Positions 24,187-33,515 of a DNA stretch of 64,000 nucleotides are shown one piece after another. Position numbers and translations under genes: made by a program. Below the pieces are notes generated by a model. That model had not been told where the DNA came from, ran no database searches, and worked only from the letters and a program-made list of their open reading frames with translations. The stretch is from Curtobacterium luteum (lineage in GTDB: Bacteria; Actinomycetota; Actinomycetes; Actinomycetales; Microbacteriaceae). Each line of letters starts with the position of its first letter. Positions within the stretch are counted from its first letter, which is position 1. Location of the stretch: assembly GCF_014646995.1 (NCBI RefSeq), contig NZ_BMOI01000002.1:207111-271110 (forward strand), written 5' to 3'.

Positions 24187-26259
24187 ATGGTGCATCGCAC
24201 CCTCCTGGCCGCGCTCGTCGCGGCCACCACCGCCGCGACGACCCTCGTCGCCGCCCCGGCCCAGGCGACCACGTCGACCACCGCAGCCGGCACGTCGGGC
24301 GCGAGCAGTGCCTCCCGGCCGGTCACGAACCTCGACCACCTCGACTTCCTGCTCGACGACGTCCCGCTGCCGGAGGTCCCCGGGCACAGCACGTACCAGC
24401 AGACGAGCGACCCGACGGCCACCGCACCCTGGGTCTACGCCGACCGGAACGCGGACGGGACCTACCGCCGGGTCGGCGGTGGCACGCTCGATCCCGCGAC
24501 CGGCCACTGGGGTCAGGGGGCGTTCGACGCGGACGACATCAGCCGCGCGGCCGTCGTCTACGTCCGCGACTGGCAGCAGAACGGGACCGCGTCGAGTCGC
24601 GAGCACGCGCGGGAGCTCCTGCGCTCGCTCACCTACCTGCAGACGGACAGCGGGCCGGACGCCGGCAACGTCGTCCTCTGGCAGCAGACCGACGGCACCC
24701 TCAACACCAGCCCGACACCGCCGGACTCCCCGGACCCGTCGGACTCCGCCGACTCGTTCTGGGTCGGCCGCACCGTCTGGGCCCTCGGTGAGGCGTACCC
24801 GGCGTTCCGCCACGCCGACCCCGGCTTCGCACGGTTCCTGCAGGGCCGTCTGCGCCTGTCGCTCGACGCCCTCGAACGGCAGTCACTCGCGTCGTACGGC
24901 CGCTACGACACCGTGAACGGGGCGCGCGTGCCGTCGTGGCTCATCGCCGACTCGACGAGCGCCACCGCGGAGGCCGTGCTCGGGCTGAGCGCCTACGTGC
25001 GCGCCGTGCCCGGCGACCGGCAGGCACGGACCGTGCTCGAGCGGGAGACGACCGGCATCGCGGCGATGCAGCGCGGTGACACGACCACGTGGCCGTTCGG
25101 GGCCGTCCTGCCGTCCGCGACGTCGCAGTCGACCTGGAACGCCTGGGGCGGGATGGCACCGGCGGCGCTGGCCTCGGCCGGTTCCGTGCTCCACCGCGGG
25201 GACTGGCAGCGGGACGCCCGCCGCGAGACCGCGCAGTTCGCCGCCGAGGTGCTCGCCTCGGGCGGCCCCGACAACGGGTGGACGCCGACGCCGTTCGACC
25301 GCACGCAGATCGCGTACGGCGCGGACTCGCTCGTGCAGTCGTTCCTCGCGGTCGGCGGAGCGGGGCAGGACCGCCTCGCCGCGATCGCCGCGGGCTGGTA
25401 CTTCGGCGCGAACCCGGCGGGCGTCCCCGTGTACGACCGGACGACCGGCGCGTGCGTCGACGGGATCGCGGCGGACGGCACGGTGAACCGGGGCTGCGGC
25501 GCGGAGTCGTCGATCCACACCGCGCTGTCGATGCTCGCGCTCGACGCCCACCCGGCGGTCCGCACCTCGGCCGAGACCACGACGTCCCGGACCGACGTCG
25601 ACGGCATCACGACCGTCGAGGCCGAGGGTGGGGCGCTGACCGGAGACGCTGCGGTCGTGCGGCCCGACGCCGCGTGGACCGGCTCGGCGAACTGGTCGGG
25701 CTCGGCGTACGTGCACGCTCCGGCGGGGTCGTCCGTGACGATCACGATCCCGGCGCTGCGTCAGGACACGCTGCTGTACCCGGTGGTGTCCGAGGCCTCC
25801 GGTCCGGCGGGCCGCACGGACTGGACCGTGCGGGGAGCGGACGGCCGGACCCGGTCGCTCGGCTCCACCCCGAACGGCGGCGCAGGGGCGCAGGGCACCG
25901 CGCCGACCCCGTCGTTCCTGCACCCGCTCACGCTCGCGCGCACCGCTCCCGCGGGCACGACGACGATCACGGCGACCGTCCGCGGCGGGACGGCCGACCT
26001 CGACGCGGTGCTCCTCCGCCCGGTGGTGTCACACCTGGGGCTGGGGTCGGGTGCCGACAGCGCGGCCGGTGCGTCGCCGTCGGACCTCTTCGTGAACGGG
26101 ACGACGTCGGTGCGCTCGACGACGGCGACGTTCGCGCAGCGCACCACGGTGTCGGTGTACGACCGCACCGGGCGGCTCGTGCGGACCGTGCACGTCGGGT
26201 CCGGGGTCCAGCGGGTGCCGCTCGCTCCGGGTGGCTCCACCGTGGCCGCTCCGCGCTGA
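24187..26259 (+). CDS. Large secreted protein, putative (alpha/alpha)6 glycosidase
   Basis: The 690-residue precursor has a Sec signal peptide (about 1-27, ending AAPAQA). Residues about 45-460 are rich in alpha-helical repeats with many Trp/Tyr (GHWGQGAFDADDISRA, DSFWVGRTVWALGEAYPAF, WNAWGGMAPAALASAG, IAYGADSLVQSFLAVG), as in six-hairpin glycosidases such as GH8, GH9 or GH15. From about 465 on, beta-rich segments (TVEAEGGALTG, VTITIPAL) suggest a carbohydrate-binding domain, and the C-terminus is a small beta domain. No family could be named with confidence. It is the last gene of the locus and would act outside the cell. Confidence 0.7.
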   Translation: MVHRTLLAALVAATTAATTLVAAPAQATTSTTAAGTSGASSASRPVTNLDHLDFLLDDVPLPEVPGHSTYQQTSDPTATAPWVYADRNADGTYRRVGGGTLDPATGHWGQGAFDADDISRAAVVYVRDWQQNGTASSREHARELLRSLTYLQTDSGPDAGNVVLWQQTDGTLNTSPTPPDSPDPSDSADSFWVGRTVWALGEAYPAFRHADPGFARFLQGRLRLSLDALERQSLASYGRYDTVNGARVPSWLIADSTSATAEAVLGLSAYVRAVPGDRQARTVLERETTGIAAMQRGDTTTWPFGAVLPSATSQSTWNAWGGMAPAALASAGSVLHRGDWQRDARRETAQFAAEVLASGGPDNGWTPTPFDRTQIAYGADSLVQSFLAVGGAGQDRLAAIAAGWYFGANPAGVPVYDRTTGACVDGIAADGTVNRGCGAESSIHTALSMLALDAHPAVRTSAETTTSRTDVDGITTVEAEGGALTGDAAVVRPDAAWTGSANWSGSAYVHAPAGSSVTITIPALRQDTLLYPVVSEASGPAGRTDWTVRGADGRTRSLGSTPNGGAGAQGTAPTPSFLHPLTLARTAPAGTTTITATVRGGTADLDAVLLRPVVSHLGLGSGADSAAGASPSDLFVNGTTSVRSTTATFAQRTTVSVYDRTGRLVRTVHVGSGVQRVPLAPGGSTVAAPR

Positions 26260-26308
26260 ACCGTCCCGCTCCTCGTGCCGTGCGCGCGTGTCCCGCTACC
26301 GTTGGGGC

Positions 26309-26605
26309 ATGCGCGCACGGCTCCGTCACCACGCACCCGCCCTCGTGCTGCTGCTGCTCGCCGGCGTCGCGGTCGTGGTCGCGGTGCTCGCGGAGGCGCT
26401 GGCGTGGCCCGTCGCTCCGGCCTTCCCCGCCCTGCACAGCGGCGACTACTCGTACGTCGTCGGGCGGGGCGGCTTCCGGACCGCCCTCGCCGCACGGGCG
26501 ATCGCGTGGGCGGCCGCCGCGCTCGTCGTCCCGTTGCTCGTCGCGGCACTGCTGGCCGTGGTCGTCCGCGGGCGACGCTCCGGAGGACGGGCCGCGCGGC
26601 CGTGA
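26309..26605 (+). CDS. Small membrane protein
   Basis: This 98-residue protein has two hydrophobic helices (LVLLLLAGVAVVVAVLAEAL and AWAAAALVVPLLVAALLAVVV) separated by a short loop with Tyr/Arg residues, and an Arg-rich tail. The ATG at 26309 follows GTTGGGG. Its stop overlaps the GTG of the next gene (GTGA). The family is unknown; a membrane-bound accessory to its neighbour is possible. Confidence 0.6.
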   Translation: MRARLRHHAPALVLLLLAGVAVVVAVLAEALAWPVAPAFPALHSGDYSYVVGRGGFRTALAARAIAWAAAALVVPLLVAALLAVVVRGRRSGGRAARP

Positions 26606-27129
26606 TCGTCCTCCGCCCGTGGCTCCCCGGGGACGCGGACGCCCTGGTCGCCGCACGCGCCGGCTCCGACGACCTGGCGACGCAGTTCGAGCCGCTGCCC
26701 CACACCGCCGCCGCACGACGGTTCATCACATCGGCGCTGACGTCCGAGCCCGGACGACGACACTGGGCGGTCGTCCTGGACGGCACCGCCGTGGGCAACG
26801 TCGGGCTCACCGCCGTCGACCGCCGCCACGACTCGGCGTGGGTGTCGTACTGGCTCGCTCGTGACGCACGCGGGCGCGGTCTCGCGACGCGAGCGGTCGC
26901 CACCGTCGCCGAGCGGGCCTTCGCCGACGGACTGTTCCGGCTCGAGCTCGGGCACCGGGTGAACAACCCCGCCTCCTGCCGGGTGGCGACGACAGCGGGG
27001 TTCCGGGCCGAGGGGGTCGAGCGGGCGAAGCTGCGCTACGGGTCCGAGCGGTTCGACGTCGAGACGCACGCCCGGCTGGCGACGGACCCGACGCCCGAGG
27101 TCGAGCTGCTCGACGTGGCCGGCGTCTGA
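26602..27129 (+). CDS. GNAT family N-acetyltransferase
   Basis: The 175-residue acetyltransferase opens with IVLRPWLPGDADALVAAR, shows the acetyl-CoA binding signature ARDARGRGLATRAVA (about 88-102) and ends with the NPASCRVATTAGFRAEG element typical of RimJ/RimL-like GNATs that acetylate N-termini or small amines. GTG 26602 lies in a four-base overlap with the upstream stop, indicating coupling. The substrate is unknown. Confidence 0.88.
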   Translation: MIVLRPWLPGDADALVAARAGSDDLATQFEPLPHTAAARRFITSALTSEPGRRHWAVVLDGTAVGNVGLTAVDRRHDSAWVSYWLARDARGRGLATRAVATVAERAFADGLFRLELGHRVNNPASCRVATTAGFRAEGVERAKLRYGSERFDVETHARLATDPTPEVELLDVAGV

Positions 27130-27146
27130 CGGGTCAGAGCAGACGG

Positions 27147-27791
27147 TCAGAGAACGGACCAGCCCACCGGGAGTGCCGCACGGCCGGTCAACGCCCGGAG
27201 CAGCGCCGTGGCGTCCTCGGGGTCGGCGTCGGTGTCGGCGTCGGCGTCGGCGACGAGCAGTCCGAGCACCCGGAGCGCCTCGTGAGCAGCCGCACCGGGT
27301 GGGTCCGCATCGAGGCCGGCCGCGACCCGCAGGTCGATCGTGTGCACGGTCAGCTCGAACACCCGCGTCGGCAGGTACGCGGCGAGCCCCCACTCCCCCA
27401 TCGGCGTCGCCACCCGGGCGTCGGGCGGAGCGGAGCCGACGCGACCGGCGACCCGTTCGACGATCGCACGGACAGCGGTGATCCGGTCAGCGCCGAGGCC
27501 TCGTCCCGCCTGCCGCCCCCGTTCGGCGACGGCCGCGGGGTCCGCCCGTGACGACCGGACCGTGCGGTAGTAGTCGAGCGTGGTGGCGGTCGACGTCGTC
27601 GTCCCGTCCTCGAGGTACTGCTCGACGGTCAGGAGTGCTCGAGCCGTGTGCCCGACGAGGTCGCTCCGGGTCCACTCGCCGAGCGCCGGCCGGTGCCAGG
27701 CGTCCGGTCCCACGGCGTCGAGCGCGGCGGTGGTGGCCGCGAACCACTCCGCGGCGTGCTCGAACGCCTCGCGCGTCGTCGTCCATGTCAT
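27147..27791 (-). CDS. Maleylpyruvate isomerase / DinB-like family protein
   Basis: The 214-residue helical-bundle protein resembles mycothiol-dependent maleylpyruvate isomerase N-terminal (MDMPI_N) proteins: the start WTTTREAFEHAAEWFAATTA, the segment WHRPALGEWTRSDLVGHTAR with a metal-type His, and HTIDLRVAAGL. The C-terminal part contains VADADADTDADPED, encoded by short GC-rich repeats. ATG 27791 has GGAAGGA upstream. Mycothiol is made by actinobacteria, but enzyme activity is not certain. Confidence 0.75.
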   Translation of the reverse strand: MTWTTTREAFEHAAEWFAATTAALDAVGPDAWHRPALGEWTRSDLVGHTARALLTVEQYLEDGTTTSTATTLDYYRTVRSSRADPAAVAERGRQAGRGLGADRITAVRAIVERVAGRVGSAPPDARVATPMGEWGLAAYLPTRVFELTVHTIDLRVAAGLDADPPGAAAHEALRVLGLLVADADADTDADPEDATALLRALTGRAALPVGWSVL

Positions 27792-27853
27792 GGTCGTCCT
27801 TCCGGAGCCCATTGAACCCGTGCACGAGGCGGCGAGGGAACGGTGCTCCGCCC

Positions 27854-27985
27854 GGACACGGACGCGGACGCGGAGCCAGGCGTGGACACGGAACCGGACA
27901 CGGACTCGGAGCCGGGCGCGGGCTCCGGCGACGGCTCCGGCGCTGCGCCGCGCCGCGCCGCAGTGCGCCGCGCCGCGCCGCGCCG
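27854..27985. repeat. Low-complexity repeat tract
   Basis: The 195-base space between two same-strand genes is filled with imperfect hexamer repeats (GACACG/GACGCG, 27854-27921) and a run of CGCCG units (about 27951-27985). Long frames through it are repeat translations, not genes. Confidence 0.6.
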
Positions 27986-27988
27986 CGC

Positions 27989-28999
27989 TCAGGCGAACCG
28001 CGCCCCGGTCAGCCGGAGCGACTCGTCCCAGACCCGTGCCGCCTCGTCGCGGTCGGACATCGTCGGCCACGGATCGACCCACCCCGCGGGGCCGCCGACG
28101 CCGAGTCGCCAGGTCGGCGCGGCGAAGCGACCAGCCGCCGCCGGGTCGGTCGCGGCGAGGAGGGCCGGGTACGCCGCGGTCTCGGGTGTGCCGACGACCC
28201 AGCCGCGGGCGGAGAGCCAGCGGATGAGCCGGACCGATGCGGTGTCGGTGCTCCGCCCCATCTCCGGGCGCGCGGCGAGCAGGCTCGTCGGGGCGACGCC
28301 CGGATGGCTGACGGCCGTGGTGATCCCCCACCCCGCGGCCGCGCTCCGACGTCCGAGTTCGGCCGCGAAGAGCGCCGGTGCGATCTTCGACTGCCCGTAC
28401 GCCCGCATCCCGTCGTAGGAGCGCTCGGACTGCAGGTCGTCCCAGAGCATCCGAGCTCGGCGCGCGGCGATGCTCGTCTGCACCACGACGCGAGCGCCCA
28501 CGTCGCGGCCGCCCGCGCCGCGGCCGCCCGCGCCGTTGCCGCCCGCGCCGTTGCCGCCCGCATCCCGGTCACCGCCGGCGCGCAGCAGGGGCAACAGCGA
28601 CGCGACGAGTGCCACGTGGCCGAGGTGGTTCGTCCCGAACTGCAGCTCGAAGCCGTCGGCCGTGGTCTGCCGTTCGGGCGGGGTCATCACGCCGGCGTTC
28701 GCCACGAGGACGTCGATCGGACGGCCGTCCCGCGTCAGCCGCTCGCCCAGCGCGGTGACGGACTCGAGCGAGGACAGGTCGAGTGACTCGGCCTCGAGCT
28801 GTGCTCCCGGGTGCTCGGCCCGGATGCGGTCCTGCACCGCCGCGACCTTCCCCGCGTTCCGGGCCGGCATGACGACCTCGGCGCCGGCCGCGGCGAGGTG
28901 CGCGGCGATCCGGACGCCGATGCCGTCGCTCGCGCCGGTGACGAGGGCTCGGCGCCCGGTCAGGTCCGGGATGGTCGGTGGATCGATGGTGCGTGGCAT
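27989..28999 (-). CDS. Short-chain dehydrogenase/reductase with Gly-rich insert
   Basis: The 336-residue NAD(P)-dependent enzyme has TGASDGIG (about 22-29), the NAG of LVANAGVM, and the catalytic YGQSK (YxxxK). It fits retinol-dehydrogenase-like SDRs. An insert of about 20 residues ([17 protein letters not shown]) sits between the segment [10 protein letters not shown] and RVVVQTS and is encoded by a 15-bp tandem repeat. It lies away from the catalytic residues, so activity may persist. ATG 28999 is divergent from a MmyB-like regulator, a common pairing in actinobacteria. Confidence 0.88.
   Translation of the reverse strand: MPRTIDPPTIPDLTGRRALVTGASDGIGVRIAAHLAAAGAEVVMPARNAGKVAAVQDRIRAEHPGAQLEAESLDLSSLESVTALGERLTRDGRPIDVLVANAGVMTPPERQTTADGFELQFGTNHLGHVALVASLLPLLRAGGDRDAGGNGAGGNGAGGRGAGGRDVGARVVVQTSIAARRARMLWDDLQSERSYDGMRAYGQSKIAPALFAAELGRRSAAAGWGITTAVSHPGVAPTSLLAARPEMGRSTDTASVRLIRWLSARGWVVGTPETAAYPALLAATDPAAAGRFAAPTWRLGVGGPAGWVDPWPTMSDRDEAARVWDESLRLTGARFA
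28508..28567. repeat. 15-bp tandem repeat inside the SDR gene
   Basis: Three copies of GCCGCCCGCGCCGNN (28508-28522, 28523-28537, 28538-28552) and a degenerate fourth (28553-28567) encode a five-residue unit of Gly, Ala and Asn. The unit is a multiple of three, so copy-number changes keep the frame. Confidence 0.85.
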
Positions 29000-29105
29000 G
29001 GTGTGTCCTCCGTGGTCGGTGGCCCCAGCCTGGTCGGGTGCCCGTCGCGCATCCACGGCCTGACGATCCGTGGCTGGGAGGTGCGCGGTGCGAGAGGATC
29101 GGCGC

Positions 29106-29951
29106 ATGATCGACCGAGCCGGACTGGCGGACTTCCTCCGCGGCCGCCGTGCCGCACTCCAGCCGGAGGACGTCGGGCTCCCCCGGGGTGTCCGTCGACG
29201 GACCACCGGACTCCGCCGCGAGGAGGCGGCGCTCCTCAGCAACATGTCGGCCGACTACTACGCACGGCTGGAGCGCGAGCGCGGCCCGCAGCCGTCCGAC
29301 CAGATGCTGGCGTCGATCGCGCAGGGCCTCCGGCTGTCGCTCGACGAACGCGACCACCTCTTCCGCCTCGCCGGACACGAGCCGCCGACGCGGGGCGCCG
29401 GCTCCGACCACGTCGGGCCGGGCATCATGCGGATCCTCGACCGGCTCGTGGACACCCCGGCCGAGATCGTCACGGAACTCGGTGAGACGCTCCGGCAGAC
29501 CCCGCTCGCCGCTGCACTGGTCGGCGACGCGTCGGTGCGCACGGGGCACGCGCGGAGCATCGGGTACCGCTGGTTCACGGACCCGGCCGCCCGGGCGCTG
29601 CACCCCGTGGAGGAGCACGCGTTCCTCTCGCGGATGTACACGTCGGGCCTCCGCCACGTCCTCGCGTTGCGCGGCCCCGGGTCCCGAGCTGCCGTCCTCG
29701 CCGAGGACCTGCTCGCCCGCAGCGAGGAGTTCCGCGAGCTGTGGGCACGGCACGAGGTCGGAGTCCGTCCCGCCGAGGAGAAGCACTACGTCCACCCCGA
29801 GGTCGGGCCGCTCACCCTGCAGTGCCAGGTGTTGCAGGACACCGACCGGGCGCAGCACCTGCTCGTCTACACGGCCGAGCCCGGCAGCGAGAGCGCCGAC
29901 CGGCTCCGACTCCTGGCGGTGATCGGGACGACCGCAGCGCCGCCCGCCTGA
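29106..29951 (+). CDS. XRE/MmyB-like helix-turn-helix regulator
   Basis: The 281-residue protein has an N-terminal helix-turn-helix ([17 protein letters not shown], then [20 protein letters not shown]) and a C-terminal MmyB-type ligand-binding domain starting about residue 105 ([17 protein letters not shown]). Proteins of this group bind fatty acids or other hydrophobic ligands and often control a divergent SDR gene. ATG 29106 follows GAGAGGA. The SDR gene lies 106 bases away in the other direction, so it is the likely target. Confidence 0.88.
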   Translation: MIDRAGLADFLRGRRAALQPEDVGLPRGVRRRTTGLRREEAALLSNMSADYYARLERERGPQPSDQMLASIAQGLRLSLDERDHLFRLAGHEPPTRGAGSDHVGPGIMRILDRLVDTPAEIVTELGETLRQTPLAAALVGDASVRTGHARSIGYRWFTDPAARALHPVEEHAFLSRMYTSGLRHVLALRGPGSRAAVLAEDLLARSEEFRELWARHEVGVRPAEEKHYVHPEVGPLTLQCQVLQDTDRAQHLLVYTAEPGSESADRLRLLAVIGTTAAPPA

Positions 29952-29955
29952 GACG

Positions 29956-30252
29956 TCAGCGTCGGAGGAACGCCCCGGCGACGAGGCGGAGCAGCAGCGC
30001 GACCCCGCCGAGCACACCGACGCCGGTCGCCACGACGACCAGGACCACGAAGCGAGCCAGTGCCTGCGCCTCGGTCTCGTCCGCGCCCGCCGTGACCTGG
30101 GCCGCGAGCGCGTACACGACGAGCGCGACGACGAGCAGGACCACCCCGGTCCACGTCGCGACCCGGACCGCGATCGGCTGCCGCAGCGCGTCGCTCGGCA
30201 CGGCCGTTCGTGCGGTCGCCCCCTCGGTCTCCCAGTCGGCCGGACTCGTCAT
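29956..30252 (-). CDS. Small two-helix membrane protein
   Basis: The 98-residue product has two strong transmembrane helices (VATWTGVVLLVVALVVYALA and FVVLVVVATGVGVLGGVALLLRLV) joined by a short acidic loop, and an N-terminus with Glu and Thr. No family is recognised. It converges closely on the MmyB-like gene, with stops 5 bases apart. Confidence 0.65.
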   Translation of the reverse strand: MTSPADWETEGATARTAVPSDALRQPIAVRVATWTGVVLLVVALVVYALAAQVTAGADETEAQALARFVVLVVVATGVGVLGGVALLLRLVAGAFLRR

Positions 30253-30372
30253 GGCTCCCCCTCCGTCGGCACGATCCTAGGGGTCGCCAGCGCGGGCCGG
30301 GAGGCACGGCACGCGATCGCCGGGACCCCGCGGCCCGAGCAGGTGGTCACCGCAGGTGGTCGCTCCGGGCCG

Positions 30373-31683
30373 TCACGCCGGGCGGGGCTCGCCCCAGGTC
30401 ACCGCGACGACCGTCACGTCGTCCGCGCGGTCGCCGGCCTCGGCGAGCGCCGTGACGTCCGCGACGATCCGGTCGATGTCGTCCCGTTCGTCGACGAACG
30501 CCTGCCACCGGTCGAGGGAGGCGAGGTCGCCGCCGAACAGGTCGAGGACGCCGTCACTGACGCTGACCACGCTGTCACCGGGTTGCAGGTCGGACTCGAC
30601 GCTCGTCCAGCCCGTCCCGACGCCGAGGGGCAGGTACCCGGAGCGGAGGAACTCGCTCCCGCCGGCGACACGGCGCACGAGGGTCAGTCCGTGACCGGCG
30701 TCGACCCAGCGCAGCGTCCCGTCCACGCCGATCCGGCCGTGGAAGCACGTGGTGAACTGCGCGCTCACCATGTCGACCGAACCGGTGCTGAGGCCCGCGG
30801 AGGTCAACCGGAACGCCAGCGCGGGATCCGGCTCCTCCAGACTGCTGCGGATGACGGCGCGGACGGCAGCGGCGATCATGCCGGCGCCGACGCCCTTGCC
30901 CATCACGTCGCCGAGCGTGAAGCCGACGCCGCCGTCCGGCGTCGGGTACCAGTCGTAGAAGTCGCCACCGACCGTGCGGGCGGGGACGCACGTGCCCGCG
31001 ACGCGGACCGCGGACGGGAGGCCGCGGCCGTCGACCGGCTGGAGCGACCGCTGGACGATCGCGGCCTGGGTGACCTCGGCCTCGGCGACCCGGCGCGAGC
31101 GCTGCGCGACGGTGAGCTGCTGCAGGGACCGGCGTGAGAGCTCGTTGACGACGGCCGCGGCCGCGCCGAAGGTGACGACCACGATCACGAGTCGCACGGC
31201 CTCGCTCGCGGGGAACACCCGCCCCGGGGCGAGGAGCAGGGGCAGGAGGAGCGTGAGGACCGTGCCCGCCAGTGGGACGAGCACGCGCCAGCGCCCGTGA
31301 CCGGCAGCGATCCAGATCACCGGGAGGATGATGATCGCCAGGAACACCGACCGCGACTCGCCGGTGCCGAATCGCAGGAGCCCGACCGCCACGAAGTCGA
31401 GCAGCGGGATGACGATCTCGGCGCGGACCAGCCGGCTCGTCCTCACCATCAGGGCGGCGAACGCGAGCAGCACGACCGCGAGGCCGGCACCGGTCCACAT
31501 CGCCACCGCGTCGGTGATCGTCAGCCAGACGGGGAGGAGGCTGCTGGCAGCGGCGGCGCCGACGATCAGGGCGGCGACCAGGGCCTGGTTCGCGAGCGGC
31601 TCCCATCCAGCACGGAGGCCGGACAGCACGATCGGGCCGGTGTCCGTGGCCCGGACGGTCCGACGGGGTGGTGCCTGCGTCAA
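30373..31683 (-). CDS. Membrane-bound PP2C/SpoIIE-type phosphatase
   Basis: The 436-residue product has about six transmembrane helices (residues about 20-195), a short helical linker (RRSLQQLTVAQRSRRVAEAEVTQA spans about 197-220) and a C-terminal SpoIIE/PP2C domain. That domain has GGDFYDWYPTPDGG, the GDVMGKGVGAGM motif of metal-binding aspartates, and SDGVLDLFGG. Such proteins dephosphorylate anti-sigma-factor antagonists and link membrane state to stress sigma factors. TTG 31683 is chosen because AGGAGCGGGA lies 6 bases upstream and no other start precedes the first helix. Confidence 0.85.
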   Translation of the reverse strand: MTQAPPRRTVRATDTGPIVLSGLRAGWEPLANQALVAALIVGAAAASSLLPVWLTITDAVAMWTGAGLAVVLLAFAALMVRTSRLVRAEIVIPLLDFVAVGLLRFGTGESRSVFLAIIILPVIWIAAGHGRWRVLVPLAGTVLTLLLPLLLAPGRVFPASEAVRLVIVVVTFGAAAAVVNELSRRSLQQLTVAQRSRRVAEAEVTQAAIVQRSLQPVDGRGLPSAVRVAGTCVPARTVGGDFYDWYPTPDGGVGFTLGDVMGKGVGAGMIAAAVRAVIRSSLEEPDPALAFRLTSAGLSTGSVDMVSAQFTTCFHGRIGVDGTLRWVDAGHGLTLVRRVAGGSEFLRSGYLPLGVGTGWTSVESDLQPGDSVVSVSDGVLDLFGGDLASLDRWQAFVDERDDIDRIVADVTALAEAGDRADDVTVVAVTWGEPRPA

Positions 31684-31894
31684 TCCCGCTCCTGTCCACG
31701 GCCGCCCCGGTGACGAGCGGCGATCCCTCGGACCACCGTACCCAACCCACACGTGTCGGGCGCGCGCGTCGCCTGCGGAGGTCCCGTGACCGCGGTGGAC
31801 GCCCGCCGCACCGGGCCGCCGCCGGTCCGACGGAGCCGCACCGTGCCTCCAGGCCGGCTGCACCGAGCGCGGACCTGCGCCCTCCGCACAGCGC

Positions 31895-31932
31895 AGCGGG
31901 TGCCGGGTCGCTCTCGCGATCCGGCACCCGCT
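31895..31932 (-). terminator. Hairpin downstream of the GH51 gene
   Basis: A perfect 12-bp stem (AGCGGGTGCCGG at 31895-31906 with 31921-31932) has a 14-nt loop, with extended outer GCACAGC/GCTGTGC pairing. It lies 41 bases past the stop of the minus-strand arabinofuranosidase, and the next minus-strand gene is the phosphatase. Confidence 0.65.
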
Positions 31933-31973
31933 GTGCTCACTCGACGCCCGCCGTGACGTGCGCCGAGGCGTCC

Positions 31974-33476
31974 TCAGCCGATCGAGACGGCCGTCCAGGA
32001 GACGGGCGGCAGCTCGATCGTGACCGTGTCGCCCTCGCGGCGGACGGTCTCGTTGGTGCGGAGTCCGACGCGCTCGGTGTCCGAGAGGTCGTTGACGAGG
32101 TGGACGTCGTCCTCCCAGATGCCCTCGGCCCGGACCTCGCCGTCCGCGCCGATGCCGGCGAGGTCGATCGTGACGGTGGTCGACTCGGTCTGGTGCCGGT
32201 TCACGAGGAAGACCGCGGCCGTGCCGTCCCCGATCGTCGCGGCGGAGTCCACGACGGGGACCTCGCCGTACTTGCCGCCGTCGACGGTGTCGCCCGAGGC
32301 CTTGACCTGCAGCGACGTGCCGTTCGCGAGCTTCGAGGTCAGCGAGAACGGGAAGAACGTCGTCTGGCGCCAGGCGGGTCCGCCCGGCTCGGTCATGATC
32401 GGGCCGATCACGTTGACGAGCTGCGCGAGCGACGCCGAGGCGACGCGGTCCGCGTGGCGGAGCAGCGAGATGAGCAGACCGCCCACGACCACGGCGTCGG
32501 CGACGGTGTAGACGTCCTCGAGCAGGCGCGGCGCGACGGGCCAGTCCTGCAGCTCGAACGTCTTCTGCTGCTCGTTCCACTTGCTGATCGACCAGACGTT
32601 CCACTCGTCGAACGAGATGTCGATGCGCTTGTCGGACTTCTTCTGCGCCTGGACGTGGTCGGCCGCGGTGGTGACCGTCTTGATGAAGTGGTCCATGTTC
32701 ACGCCGGACGCGAGGAACGACGCCATGTCGCCGTCCTCTTCGTAGTACGCGTGCGCCGAGATGTAGTCGACGTCGTCGTACGCGTGCTCGAGGACGGTCC
32801 GCTCCCACTCGCCGAACGTCGGCATCGACGCACCGGACGAGCCGCAGGCCACGAGCTCCAGGTCGGGCTGGATCTGCCGCATGGCCTTGGCGGTCATCGC
32901 CGCGAGCTTGCCGTAGTCCTCGGCGTTCTTGTGGCCGAGCTGCCACGGGCCGTCCATCTCGTTGCCGAGGCACCACATCGTGATGGCGAAGGGCTCCTGG
33001 CGGCCGTTCGAGCGGCGGTACTCGCTGAGCGCGGTCCCGGCGTCGATGTTCGCGTACTCGAGGAGCTCGATGGCCTCCTGCGTGCCCCGCGTGCCGAGGT
33101 TCACGGCGAGCATGAGCTCGGAGTCGACCTGGTCGAGCCAGTGCTGGAACTCGTGGAGGCCGACCTCGTTCGTCTCGGTGGAGTGCCACGCGAGGTCGAG
33201 TCGGCGGGGGCGCTGGTCGACGGGGCCGACGCCGTCCTCCCACTTGTAGCCGGAGACGAAGTTGCCGCCCGGGTAGCGGATCGCGGACACGCCCAGCTCC
33301 TTGACGAGCTCGATGACGTCCTTCCGGAAGCCGTGCTCGTCGGCGGTCTCGTGCGCGGGCTCGTGGATGCCGTCGTAGACGTGTCGTCCGAGGTGCTCGA
33401 CGAAGCCGCCGAAGAGGCGACGGCGCACCGGCCCCACGGTGAACGCGGCGTCGAGGACGAGGTGTGTGCGGGGCAT
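31974..33476 (-). CDS. arfA: GH51 alpha-L-arabinofuranosidase
   Basis: The 500-residue intracellular exo-enzyme removes alpha-L-arabinofuranosyl residues from arabino-oligosaccharides. The GH51 motifs are clear: LFGGFVEHLGRHVYDGIHEP at 21-40, WCLGNEMDGPWQ with the acid/base Glu173, and ISFDEWNVWS with the nucleophile Glu291; a C-terminal beta domain ends in PPVSWTAVSIG. ATG 33476 follows AAGGAG; an upstream in-frame start would overlap the operator. It is divergent from an ABC importer, with LacI-type operators between, so import and cleavage are probably co-induced by arabinose-containing sugars. Confidence 0.95.
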   Translation of the reverse strand: MPRTHLVLDAAFTVGPVRRRLFGGFVEHLGRHVYDGIHEPAHETADEHGFRKDVIELVKELGVSAIRYPGGNFVSGYKWEDGVGPVDQRPRRLDLAWHSTETNEVGLHEFQHWLDQVDSELMLAVNLGTRGTQEAIELLEYANIDAGTALSEYRRSNGRQEPFAITMWCLGNEMDGPWQLGHKNAEDYGKLAAMTAKAMRQIQPDLELVACGSSGASMPTFGEWERTVLEHAYDDVDYISAHAYYEEDGDMASFLASGVNMDHFIKTVTTAADHVQAQKKSDKRIDISFDEWNVWSISKWNEQQKTFELQDWPVAPRLLEDVYTVADAVVVGGLLISLLRHADRVASASLAQLVNVIGPIMTEPGGPAWRQTTFFPFSLTSKLANGTSLQVKASGDTVDGGKYGEVPVVDSAATIGDGTAAVFLVNRHQTESTTVTIDLAGIGADGEVRAEGIWEDDVHLVNDLSDTERVGLRTNETVRREGDTVTIELPPVSWTAVSIG

Positions 33477-33515
33477 GGATCTCCTTCGATCTGCGTGCGT
33501 CGGGGTGCAACGAAA

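Noticed and set aside
27843..28418. Plus-strand frame rich in Asp, Glu and Pro
   Set aside because: It is the translation of a low-complexity repeat tract and then the antisense of the SDR gene.
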